NCBI RefSeq assembly: GCF_002844275.1
Contig: NZ_NXGX01000009.1
Coordinates: forward strand, 1 to 64,000
Reading direction: 5' to 3'
Source of the DNA: Thalassospira lohafexi
Lineage (GTDB): Bacteria; Pseudomonadota; Alphaproteobacteria; Rhodospirillales; Thalassospiraceae
Length of the DNA stretch: 64,000 bases
The notes under the pieces are model-generated. The model ran no database searches. It was not told the origin of the DNA and saw only the letters and a program-made list of their open reading frames with translations. Positions within the stretch are counted from its first letter, which is position 1; each line of letters starts with the position of its first letter. The translations under genes and the position numbers were made by a program. This document shows positions 1-7,228 of this stretch, in pieces.

Positions 1-4
1 CCCG

Positions 5-31
5 CCCCGCCGGTTCACCGCGCGGGGTTTT
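5..31 (+). terminator. Rho-independent terminator of an upstream gene outside the window
   Basis: A GC-rich stem (CCCCGC at 5-10 pairing with GCGGGG at 22-27) is followed directly by TTTT. It would end a plus-strand transcript entering from the left edge and separates it from the convergent GntR gene. Confidence 0.5.
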
Positions 32-73
32 GTGTGTCTGGGGCAAATTTCCTGCGACGATGTCTTAAGGGGG

Positions 74-763
74 TTATGCCTTAAGACCTGCGCAGCGTGC
101 GGTGTTTCGGATGTGGTTTTGCATCTCTTCGCGTGCGGCATTGGCATCCCCATCCGACAGGGCCTTGATGATGCGCCGATGTTCGCCGATGGATGCGCGC
201 ATCCGTTCCGGGTCGGTGATCGGGATTGGTTGGCGCTGGGTTTCGGTGATCTGATCGCGCACGGTTTTATAAAGGTCGCGCAGCATGCTGTTGCTACACG
301 CCTGAACAATCGTGTTGTGAAATTCCAGATCCGCATCGACGTTGGAAATCAAATCCTGTGCGGCCCAGCCTTTTTCCATCTGATCGGTCGCATCTGCCAT
401 ATGTTCAAGCTGACCGGCCGTAAGGCGATGACAGGCAAGGGCGGCAATTTCACCTTCAAGGATCATACGGGTCTGAAACACGTCAAACACCGTATGGCTT
501 TCGGAATAACGCCACGGCGCCATGTCGCCCGGTGTGCGACTGTCGGGGTCTGTGACGAATGTGCCGCGCCCGGCCTCGGTCTTGATCATGCCGAGCGTCT
601 CAAGGGTCAGCAGGGCCTCGCGCAGGGAGGCGCGTGAGATACCGAACTTCTGTGCGAATTCGCGTTGGGACGGAATTTTGTCCCCGGGTTTCAGGGATCC
701 GTTCTGGATCATTTCCTGAATTTGGCGCGCTACCGTTTGCGGCAGAAGTGTACGGTTGAACAT
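74..763 (-). CDS. FadR-type GntR family transcriptional regulator
   Basis: This is a DNA-binding regulator of the FadR subfamily of GntR proteins: an N-terminal winged helix (residues about 5-75, with the recognition stretch QREFAQKFGISRASLREAL) followed by an all-helical FCD ligand domain (residues about 95-225). I place the start at 763 (MFNRTLLP) rather than at the more distal ATG at 859, because the sequence between is not domain-like and would overlap the operator region. The gene diverges from the ABC importer/aminotransferase/hydantoinase cassette, and a TGGTCTGACCA palindrome lies between them, so it most likely represses that cassette and possibly itself. The ligand is unknown; FCD domains usually bind small carboxylates or amino-acid-like molecules, often through a metal. 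Confidence 0.9.
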   Translation of the reverse strand: MFNRTLLPQTVARQIQEMIQNGSLKPGDKIPSQREFAQKFGISRASLREALLTLETLGMIKTEAGRGTFVTDPDSRTPGDMAPWRYSESHTVFDVFQTRMILEGEIAALACHRLTAGQLEHMADATDQMEKGWAAQDLISNVDADLEFHNTIVQACSNSMLRDLYKTVRDQITETQRQPIPITDPERMRASIGEHRRIIKALSDGDANAAREEMQNHIRNTARCAGLKA

Positions 764-870
764 TCCTGCTATTCCTCGTTGCTTATTTTTTATCCAACTG
801 GCGCCATAAAAGCGCATATGACTCATTTTTGCACAAACAATCTTGCATGGGACATTCAAATATGTTTGTT

Positions 871-901
871 TGGTCAGACTGGTCTGACCAGTTAGACCAG
901 T
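871..901. promoter_or_regulatory. GntR/FadR operator
   Basis: A perfect palindrome TGGTC-T-GACCA lies at 880-890, embedded in a longer inverted repeat at 871-890 (TGGTCAGAC/GTCTGACCA), with a second overlapping pair ACTGGTCT/AGACCAGT at 878-901. FadR-family sites typically follow TGGT-N3-ACCA, so this matches the regulator encoded next door. It sits 49 bp before the substrate-binding protein start, where repressor binding would block transcription of the importer operon. Which of the overlapping half-sites is used cannot be told from sequence. Confidence 0.75.
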
Positions 902-938
902 ACTATTCAGGGATGGCTAAAAACACAAGGAAATCATC

Positions 939-1736
939 ATGAAATTTCTTACTTTTCTGACGTCTTCAGTCGTTGGTGGGGTGCTCGCACTCTCGTCGCT
1001 GTCGTCCGCAAACGCAGCTGACCTGACGGTTGGGGCAAACATCGGCAACGTTCCGTGGGAATTCCAGGATGCCAATGGCAATGTCGTTGGTTTCGAAGTT
1101 GACCTCGTCAACGAAGTCGCCAAACGTCTGGGCAAATCGGTTGAATTCGTCAACATTCCGTTCAATGGTCTGTTCCCGGCTGTTCAGTCGGGCCGGATTG
1201 ATATGGCGGTATCGTCGATCACCATCACCGACAAGCGTCTTGAGTCTGTTACCTTTGCACAGCCCTATTACGACAGTGACCAGTCACTGACCGCCACCAC
1301 CGAAAGCGGCATTTCCGGTCTGGGCGATATGAACGGCAAGGTCGTTGGTGTTGATACCGGCTCGACCGGTGACATGTGGGCGGGTGAACACACGGGCGAA
1401 TACTCCCTTGGTGAAATTCGCCGCTACGAAGGCCTGTCACCAGCCATGCTTGATCTGGTCGCCGGTCGTATCGACGGCTACATCAGCGACATTCCAGCCC
1501 TGCTGTATTACGTCAAAGACAAGCCGAACCTCAAAGTGGTCGAACGTATCACCACCGGTGAAAAATACTCGATCATGTTTAACAAGGATGCCCCGCTTGC
1601 AACCGAAGTAAACGCGATCCTCACCGACCTTAAAAAAGAAGGCTTCATCGCTGCCTTGCATGAAAGCTGGTTCGGCGCAAAACCCGAAGACACCACCTCA
1701 ACCGTTGCTGTGATGGACATGCCGTCGATTAAATAA
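939..1736 (+). CDS. Polar amino-acid-type ABC transporter substrate-binding protein
   Basis: This is a periplasmic solute-binding protein of family 3 (PBPb, the HisJ/GlnH type). A Sec signal peptide (KF-hydrophobic-ANA/A, cleavage near residue 26) precedes the mature protein. The family opening is present (LTVGANIGNVPWEFQDANG...VGFEVDL), as are the DMAVSSITITDKR hinge region and a second lobe beginning VVGVDTGSTGDMW. Its length of 265 aa is usual. It is the first gene of an importer operon with a permease and an ATPase downstream, and a strong hairpin after its stop probably lets it be made in excess of the membrane parts. Cargo is unknown; the enzymes at the end of the cassette suggest an amino acid, cyclic ureide or N-carbamoyl compound, but that is inference. 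Confidence 0.92.
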   Translation: MKFLTFLTSSVVGGVLALSSLSSANAADLTVGANIGNVPWEFQDANGNVVGFEVDLVNEVAKRLGKSVEFVNIPFNGLFPAVQSGRIDMAVSSITITDKRLESVTFAQPYYDSDQSLTATTESGISGLGDMNGKVVGVDTGSTGDMWAGEHTGEYSLGEIRRYEGLSPAMLDLVAGRIDGYISDIPALLYYVKDKPNLKVVERITTGEKYSIMFNKDAPLATEVNAILTDLKKEGFIAALHESWFGAKPEDTTSTVAVMDMPSIK

Positions 1737-1764
1737 TCGCCGCGCCTTGATCCTTCAGACCTAT

Positions 1765-1794
1765 GCCGACGGTGAATAGCCGTTCACCGTCGGC
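1765..1794 (+). terminator. Intercistronic hairpin after the binding-protein gene
   Basis: A perfect 12-bp stem (GCCGACGGTGAA at 1765-1776, TTCACCGTCGGC at 1783-1794) with a 6-nt loop is followed by a T-rich stretch. It lies in the gap between the binding-protein gene and its permease, so it probably acts as a partial terminator or 3' stabiliser giving more binding protein than permease. Confidence 0.7.
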
Positions 1795-1815
1795 GCATAT
1801 TTTATCGGTGGTGTT

Positions 1816-2484
1816 ATGGATTTATTTTCGACCTTTTTTAACATGCCCGTCCTGCTGAACAGTCTGCCGCAGCTTCTAAGCGGCCTGTTGGTGACGGTTC
1901 AAATTGGCATCACAAGCATCATCTGTGGCCTGATCGGTGGTCTTTTTCTGGCCATTACGCGTCTCTATGCCCCGACGATCATTCAGGTGCTTGTGCGCGG
2001 TTATATCGATATCTTCCGCTCGATCCCGCTTTTGGTGCTGCTGATTGTTGTCTATTACGCGTTGCCGTTTGTCGGCATTCGCCTCTCACCCTTTTTGTCC
2101 GCAGTCACCGCCTTAACACTGGTCTCTGCTGCCTACACGGCCGAAATTTTCCGTGCGGGCATCGAAGCCATTCCCCATGGCCAGTTCGAAGCCTCGGCCG
2201 CACTTGGTCTTTCCAACCGTCACACGATGGTTGATGTGATCCTGCCCCAGGCCATTCGCATCGTCATTCCGCCGCTGACCAACAATTGCATCAATGTCAT
2301 GAAAGACACCGCATTGGCATCGGTTGTTGCTATGCCCGATTTGCTTAAACAGGCAACACAGGCGCAGGCCTTGTCGGCCAACCCGACGCCCTTGATTGGG
2401 GCGGCACTTATTTACCTGATCCTGCTGTGGCCGATGGTCTATGTCGTTGCCCGGCTTGAAAAACGCTACAGCAGGGGGCGCTAA
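1816..2484 (+). CDS. Amino-acid-type ABC transporter permease (HisMQ family)
   Basis: This is an inner-membrane permease of the HisM/GlnP type. It has about five hydrophobic segments, and the EAA loop that contacts the ATPase is visible near residues 122-145 ([25 protein letters not shown]). The RSIPLLVLL motif typical of the family is at about residues 69-77. Length (222 aa) is normal. Its stop codon overlaps the start of the ATPase gene by one base (TAATG), showing tight translational coupling. It is the only permease gene in the cassette, so the channel is probably a homodimer. Confidence 0.93.
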   Translation: MDLFSTFFNMPVLLNSLPQLLSGLLVTVQIGITSIICGLIGGLFLAITRLYAPTIIQVLVRGYIDIFRSIPLLVLLIVVYYALPFVGIRLSPFLSAVTALTLVSAAYTAEIFRAGIEAIPHGQFEASAALGLSNRHTMVDVILPQAIRIVIPPLTNNCINVMKDTALASVVAMPDLLKQATQAQALSANPTPLIGAALIYLILLWPMVYVVARLEKRYSRGR

Positions 2485-3221
2485 TGTCTGCTCAGATCAA
2501 TATCCATAACCTCAAAAAGTCCTATGGCGAATTTCAGGTCCTGCACGGCATCGACCTTGAAATTGCCCAGGGCGAAGTTGTCTGCGTCATCGGCCCGTCC
2601 GGGTCGGGAAAATCCACCCTGATCCGCTGCATCAACCGGCTCGAAGCCTTCGATGATGAAAGTGAAATCGCGGTGGATGGGATTGCCGTGGTGCCGGGCA
2701 GGGCCCTGGCTGCTGTTCGCGCCGAAGTCGGTATGGTGTTTCAGTCGTTCAATCTGTTTCCCCATATGACGGTACTGCGCAATGTGATGCTGGCCCCGAT
2801 GCGGGTCCGCCACAGCAGCGTCAAGGATGCCGAAGCCCGCGCACGCGTTTTGCTCGACCGTGTTGGCATTTCCGAGCAGGCCGACAAATACCCCGAAAAC
2901 CTGTCTGGCGGGCAACAACAACGCGTGGCGATTGCCCGGGCCCTTGCGATGGAGCCCAAGGTTCTGCTGTTTGACGAACCCACATCCGCCCTTGATCCGG
3001 AAATGGTCGGCGAGGTGCTTGATGTGATGAAAAAGTTGGCTGGAACCGGGGTCACAATGGTCATCGTCACCCATGAAATGGGCTTTGCCCGTCAGGTCGC
3101 CGACCGGGTGATCTTTATGGATGGCGGCAACGTGATCGAAGCCGGACCACCCGCCGAAATTTTTGACAATCCCAAGGAAGAGCGCACGCGCAGTTTCCTG
3201 CACGCCGTTCTTGACCATTAA
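2484..3221 (+). CDS. Amino-acid-type ABC transporter ATP-binding protein (GlnQ family)
   Basis: This is the cytoplasmic ATPase of the importer. The Walker A motif GPSGSGKS lies at residues 37-44, the signature LSGGQQQR near 141-148, Walker [13 protein letters not shown] near 161-172, and the H-loop (VTHEMGF) near 197. The 245-aa length and overall sequence fit the GlnQ/HisP subgroup. It would power uptake together with the permease encoded immediately upstream, and is followed after 35 bp by the aminotransferase gene. Confidence 0.94.
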   Translation: MSAQINIHNLKKSYGEFQVLHGIDLEIAQGEVVCVIGPSGSGKSTLIRCINRLEAFDDESEIAVDGIAVVPGRALAAVRAEVGMVFQSFNLFPHMTVLRNVMLAPMRVRHSSVKDAEARARVLLDRVGISEQADKYPENLSGGQQQRVAIARALAMEPKVLLFDEPTSALDPEMVGEVLDVMKKLAGTGVTMVIVTHEMGFARQVADRVIFMDGGNVIEAGPPAEIFDNPKEERTRSFLHAVLDH

Positions 3222-3256
3222 AAACAAAATGAGACGCTTTTCGGAGGAATGCCCCA

Positions 3257-4519
3257 ATGGCCCCAACCAAGTCGCTTGATATGGACTTTGTCCGCAGCCA
3301 GTTTCCCGCCTTGTCGAACGGATGGACGTTTTTTGACAATGCCGGTGGCTCGCAAATCCTGAAACCTGCTGTCGATCGCATCAATACGTTTTTGTATGAA
3401 AAGAACGTGCAGATTGGCGGATCGTACGATGTGTCACAAAGTGCCGCCGCCGCCCTGCTGGAAGCACGCACCAGTGCGATGCATCTGGTCAATGCCAGCC
3501 GCCCCGAAGAAATCGTCTTTGGCAGTTCGACCACGGCGTTGTTGCAAAATCTGGCAAAGGCCATGACCAGCCAGCTTTCCAAGGGCGATGAAATCATCGT
3601 CACCATTGCCGACCATGAATCCAACATTGGCCCGTGGGATCGCCTGCAGGATGCCGGGATCAAGATCAAGTTCTGGCCACTCGATCGCGATCAGATGAAG
3701 CTTGATCTGGCTGATCTTGAACCGCTGATGACCGACCGTACCAAGCTTGTCTGTGTCACCCATGTGTCCAACATTCTGGGCTCGATCAATCCGATCCGCG
3801 AAATTGCCGATTTTGTCCATGCACGCGGGGCGCGTCTCTGTGTCGATGCGGTGGCCTATGCGCCGCACCGCGCGATTGATGTGCAGGCCTTTGATGCCGA
3901 TTACTATGTCTTTAGCTTGTATAAGACCTATGGTCCGCATTACGCGATGATGTACGGCAAATATGACTGCCTGCTCGAACTCGACACGCTGTATCACTAT
4001 TTCTATGGCAAGGATAAAGTCCCCGGCAAGCTGGAGCCGGGCAATCCGAACTATGAACTGGCCTATGCCACTTGCGGCATTGTCGATTATCTGCAAACGC
4101 TTGGTGAAATGGCGGGTGAAACCGGATCGGTGCGCGCCAAAATTGTTGCCGCCTTTGAGGCTATTGCGCAACAGGAAGATGCCCTGTGTGATCGGCTTCT
4201 GACCTATTTGCGCGGGCGCAATAACTGCACCATCGTTGGTCATGCCGACAACAAAGACGGCACGCGCATTCCGACCATCAGTTTCCGCTTTGATGGGCTG
4301 GATGCTGATAAGGTCTGCCGCTATATCGATCAGTCAAAAATCGCCATCCGTTTTGGGGATTTCCATTCGCGCCGTTTGGCCGAGTACCTTGAAGTCACCG
4401 GCAATGGTGGTTTGGTCCGCGTCGCCATGGTGCATTACAATACGCTTGAAGAAGTCGATAAACTGACCGCAGCCTTCGATAAGATGTTTGACGATCCGTC
4501 AGCCAAACTCAGCGCTTAG
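3257..4519 (+). CDS. Class V PLP-dependent aminotransferase, cysteine-desulfurase-like without the catalytic cysteine
   Basis: This is a fold-type I PLP enzyme of the class V family. Visible features are H120 in ADHESN (ring stacking), D197 in LCVDAVA (pyridine nitrogen) and K223 in SLYKTYGPH (Schiff-base lysine). It resembles the cysteine desulfurase-like subgroup often annotated TIGR01976. In true desulfurases a cysteine follows the histidine of the substrate loop; here the equivalent stretch reads RFGDFHSRRL with serine at 371, so sulfur mobilisation is unlikely. The gene sits between an amino-acid-type importer and a dihydropyrimidinase and is probably co-transcribed with both, suggesting a catabolic lyase, transaminase or epimerase role on the imported compound. 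The exact reaction is unknown. Confidence 0.85.
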   Translation: MAPTKSLDMDFVRSQFPALSNGWTFFDNAGGSQILKPAVDRINTFLYEKNVQIGGSYDVSQSAAAALLEARTSAMHLVNASRPEEIVFGSSTTALLQNLAKAMTSQLSKGDEIIVTIADHESNIGPWDRLQDAGIKIKFWPLDRDQMKLDLADLEPLMTDRTKLVCVTHVSNILGSINPIREIADFVHARGARLCVDAVAYAPHRAIDVQAFDADYYVFSLYKTYGPHYAMMYGKYDCLLELDTLYHYFYGKDKVPGKLEPGNPNYELAYATCGIVDYLQTLGEMAGETGSVRAKIVAAFEAIAQQEDALCDRLLTYLRGRNNCTIVGHADNKDGTRIPTISFRFDGLDADKVCRYIDQSKIAIRFGDFHSRRLAEYLEVTGNGGLVRVAMVHYNTLEEVDKLTAAFDKMFDDPSAKLSA

Positions 4520-4537
4520 GGCCAGAAGGAAGCAAAC

Positions 4538-5941
4538 ATGCAGTTTGACCGCATTATCAAAAATGGCACCATCGTTACCGCCAGCGACACCTTCGTTGCC
4601 GATGTCGGCATCATCGGTGGTAAAATTGCGGCACTGGCCAATGACCTGACCGACAGTGCCGACATCATTGATGCCACCGGGCTTTATGTCATGCCCGGCG
4701 GGATCGACAGCCACGTGCATATTGCCCAGCCGTCTGGCGATGGCATCGTCATGGCCGATGATTTTGAAAGTGGCACCCGATCCGCCGCGATGGGTGGCAA
4801 TACCTCGATCCTGAGCTTCTGCATGCAGGAAAAGGGCGACAGCCTGCGTCACTCGCTTAAGGTCTATCACGACAAGGCAGACGGCGAATGTCACATCGAT
4901 GTGGCGTTTCACATGATCGTCACCGACCCAACCCCGGCTGTGTTGGGCCAGGAACTCCCGGCATTGGTCGAGGATGGCTATACCTCGTTTAAGGTTTTCA
5001 TGACCTATGAAAACCTGCGTCTACGCGATGATGAAATCCTCAACACGCTTGATGCGGCCAAAAATACGGGCGCGCTTGTCATGGTGCATTGTGAAAACGA
5101 AGACGCCATTCGGTTTCTGATCGGGCAGCACGAAGCCAATGGCGAATTTTCCGCCAAGTCCCACGCGACAACCCGCCCGATTGCCGCCGAACGCGAAGCC
5201 ACCCACCGTGCGTTGTCGCTGGCGGAAATTGTCGATACCCCGATTGTCATCGTCCATGTGTCGAACCGTGAGGCGATGGAAGAAATCGAACGCGCCCGCG
5301 TGCGTGGCAGCAAGGTTATTGGCGAAACATGCCCGCAATATCTGATGCTGACGGCGGACGATCTTGATCAGAACGAGATGGAGGGCGCGAAATTTGTCTG
5401 CTCCCCGCCGCCACGCGATAAGGAAAGTCAGGATGCCTGTTGGGATGGTCTGCAACGTGGCGTGTTTGATCTGTTCTCATCCGATCACTGCCCGTTTCGC
5501 TTTGACGACCCCGAGGGCAAATTGATTGAAAAGGGTAAGAAAAGCTTCCGCTGGATCCCCAATGGCATTCCCGGTGTGGCAACCCGCCTGCCAATCCTGT
5601 TTTCCGAAGGGGTAAAAAAAGGCCGCATTGACCTCAACCGCTTCGTTGCCCTGACCGCGACCAACCATGCCAAGCTGTATGGCATGTATCCGCAAAAGGG
5701 CACGATTGCGATTGGCTCGGATGCCGATATCGCGCTTTGGGACCCGGAAAAGAACGTTACCATCACCAATGATTTGCTCGCACAGGGCTGCGACTACACC
5801 CCGTATGAGGGGCTGGAAGTAACCGGCTGGCCAGTTCACACAATGGTGCGTGGTAAAACCGTGGTTAAGGATGGTGAACTTTCGGGTGAAAAGGGCTATG
5901 GCAAATATTTGGCGCGTCAAAAGTCATCTTTGACGGCCTGA
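4538..5941 (+). CDS. Dihydropyrimidinase / D-hydantoinase-like cyclic amidohydrolase
   Basis: This is an amidohydrolase-superfamily enzyme that opens cyclic diamides (dihydropyrimidines, hydantoins) with a binuclear metal centre. All expected ligands are present: H59 and H61 (DSHVHI), the carboxylated lysine K152 (SFKVF), H184 (VHCEN), H240 (IVHVS) and D316 (SSDHCPF). Length (467 aa) is typical. Nineteen bases separate it from the aminotransferase, and a rho-independent terminator follows, so it is the last gene of the importer operon. No carbamoylase gene accompanies it, which is unusual for a full hydantoin pathway; the open-ring product may be handled by the aminotransferase-like enzyme or by genes elsewhere. 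Confidence 0.9.
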   Translation: MQFDRIIKNGTIVTASDTFVADVGIIGGKIAALANDLTDSADIIDATGLYVMPGGIDSHVHIAQPSGDGIVMADDFESGTRSAAMGGNTSILSFCMQEKGDSLRHSLKVYHDKADGECHIDVAFHMIVTDPTPAVLGQELPALVEDGYTSFKVFMTYENLRLRDDEILNTLDAAKNTGALVMVHCENEDAIRFLIGQHEANGEFSAKSHATTRPIAAEREATHRALSLAEIVDTPIVIVHVSNREAMEEIERARVRGSKVIGETCPQYLMLTADDLDQNEMEGAKFVCSPPPRDKESQDACWDGLQRGVFDLFSSDHCPFRFDDPEGKLIEKGKKSFRWIPNGIPGVATRLPILFSEGVKKGRIDLNRFVALTATNHAKLYGMYPQKGTIAIGSDADIALWDPEKNVTITNDLLAQGCDYTPYEGLEVTGWPVHTMVRGKTVVKDGELSGEKGYGKYLARQKSSLTA

Positions 5942-5958
5942 TCAAGACATCACATTTT

Positions 5959-6002
5959 GCGCAGCATTTTGGTTCTTTGGGACTGAAATGCTGCGCTTTT
6001 TA
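5959..6002 (+). terminator. Rho-independent terminator of the hydantoinase operon
   Basis: An 11-bp perfect stem (GCGCAGCATTT at 5959-5969, AAATGCTGCGC at 5986-5996) is followed by TTTTTAT. It ends the plus-strand operon before the convergent efflux cassette. Confidence 0.85.
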
Positions 6003-6079
6003 TATGTTCTTGGGATATTTCTTCAAAAACGAACGCCAAAGTGATCGACGTTAACTTGGAGCCCGAAATACAAAGCTCT

Positions 6080-7225
6080 TTAACGCATCTTGGCGATGCT
6101 TTTGCGAAAACGCATCGCACTAAACGCAAAGAACCCGGTGGCGATAGCAAACACCAATAGGAATTCCGGCCACACCACGTCAATCCCGGCGCCGCGAAAC
6201 AGGATCGCCTGAGCATATTTTACGAAATGCGTCGAGGGCGAGAACTCCATGATGCTCTGAAGCGTCTCCGGCATGCTTTCAATTGGCGTGCTGCCGCCCG
6301 ACAGCATCCGAAGTGGCAATACCACCAAAATAAACAGCAACCCGAATTGCGGCATGGAGCGGGTCAAGGTCGCCAGAAAAATGCCAAGGGCAGTGGCAAA
6401 AAACAGATATAGCGTGACGCCGGCCATAAACAGAACTTTGGAGCCGATCACTGGCACCCCCAAGATCAGTTCGACCACAAAAATCAGTGACACCATGCTG
6501 GCGATCAAAATTACCAGCCCATTGGCCCAGACCTTTGCCATCATGATTTCAAACGGATCAAGCGGCATCACCAACAAATGTTCAATCGTGCCATGTTCGC
6601 GTTCGCGAATGAGGGCCGCGCCCGATAAAATGATCGACAGCATCGTGATCGCATTGATGATTTCCATCGTGCTGGTAAACCATGAACTCGTCGCGTTCTG
6701 GTTATAGGCATAGCGCGTAACGATCTTGGCCGCAGTATCCTGATTTTTGGCCCCGGCATAGGATGACTTGCCGCCAAGCCATGTTGCAACTTCCTGCGCG
6801 ACGATATTGCTGACATAGCCCTGACCGATCCCCGCCTGCATCATTGCGGTGGCATCAATGTTCAACTGCACTTCGGGCTTGTGTCCGGCGACCACGTCCT
6901 TTTCAAAATCGGGTGGGATCACCAGAACAAAGGTAAAGGCACCACTGTCCATGACCCCGTCAATGTCACGTTCGGCGATCCGGACCGGATCCTGGAAAAA
7001 AGGCGCAAGGAATGCATCGGAAATCCGAAGCGACAAGGCCGATCCATCTTGGTCGGCAATGGCGATCGAGGCGTTGTGCAAATCATGCGAGAACCCGGTG
7101 GCGGCGTTATAAATCGCAAAGGTAAACGCCCAGAATATCAGGATGATCAAAACCACATCGCGCTTGAGGCTATAAAGCTCCTTGATGCCAAGGCGGTAAA
7201 TATTGCTGATCTTTCTGCCCAGCAT
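6080..7225 (-). CDS. ABC-2 type permease (YhhJ-like)
   Basis: This is an integral membrane subunit of an ABC-2 exporter. One N-terminal membrane span (about residues 25-45) is followed by a large periplasmic domain (to about 180) and then about five C-terminal spans. The layout matches E. coli YhhJ, the partner of RbbA/YhiH and YhiI. It is the last gene of a minus-strand operon, three bases after the fused ATPase. No rho-independent terminator is obvious downstream on this strand. Confidence 0.85.
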   Translation of the reverse strand: MLGRKISNIYRLGIKELYSLKRDVVLIILIFWAFTFAIYNAATGFSHDLHNASIAIADQDGSALSLRISDAFLAPFFQDPVRIAERDIDGVMDSGAFTFVLVIPPDFEKDVVAGHKPEVQLNIDATAMMQAGIGQGYVSNIVAQEVATWLGGKSSYAGAKNQDTAAKIVTRYAYNQNATSSWFTSTMEIINAITMLSIILSGAALIREREHGTIEHLLVMPLDPFEIMMAKVWANGLVILIASMVSLIFVVELILGVPVIGSKVLFMAGVTLYLFFATALGIFLATLTRSMPQFGLLFILVVLPLRMLSGGSTPIESMPETLQSIMEFSPSTHFVKYAQAILFRGAGIDVVWPEFLLVFAIATGFFAFSAMRFRKSIAKMR

Positions 7226-7228
7226 GCC

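Noticed and set aside
3434-4243. Long antisense frames within the aminotransferase and other genes
   Set aside because: They mirror GC-rich codons of well-supported genes and show no independent start signals or domains.
3257-4519. Annotation of the class V enzyme as a cysteine desulfurase for Fe-S assembly
   Set aside because: The catalytic cysteine position is serine and no suf or isc genes are nearby.
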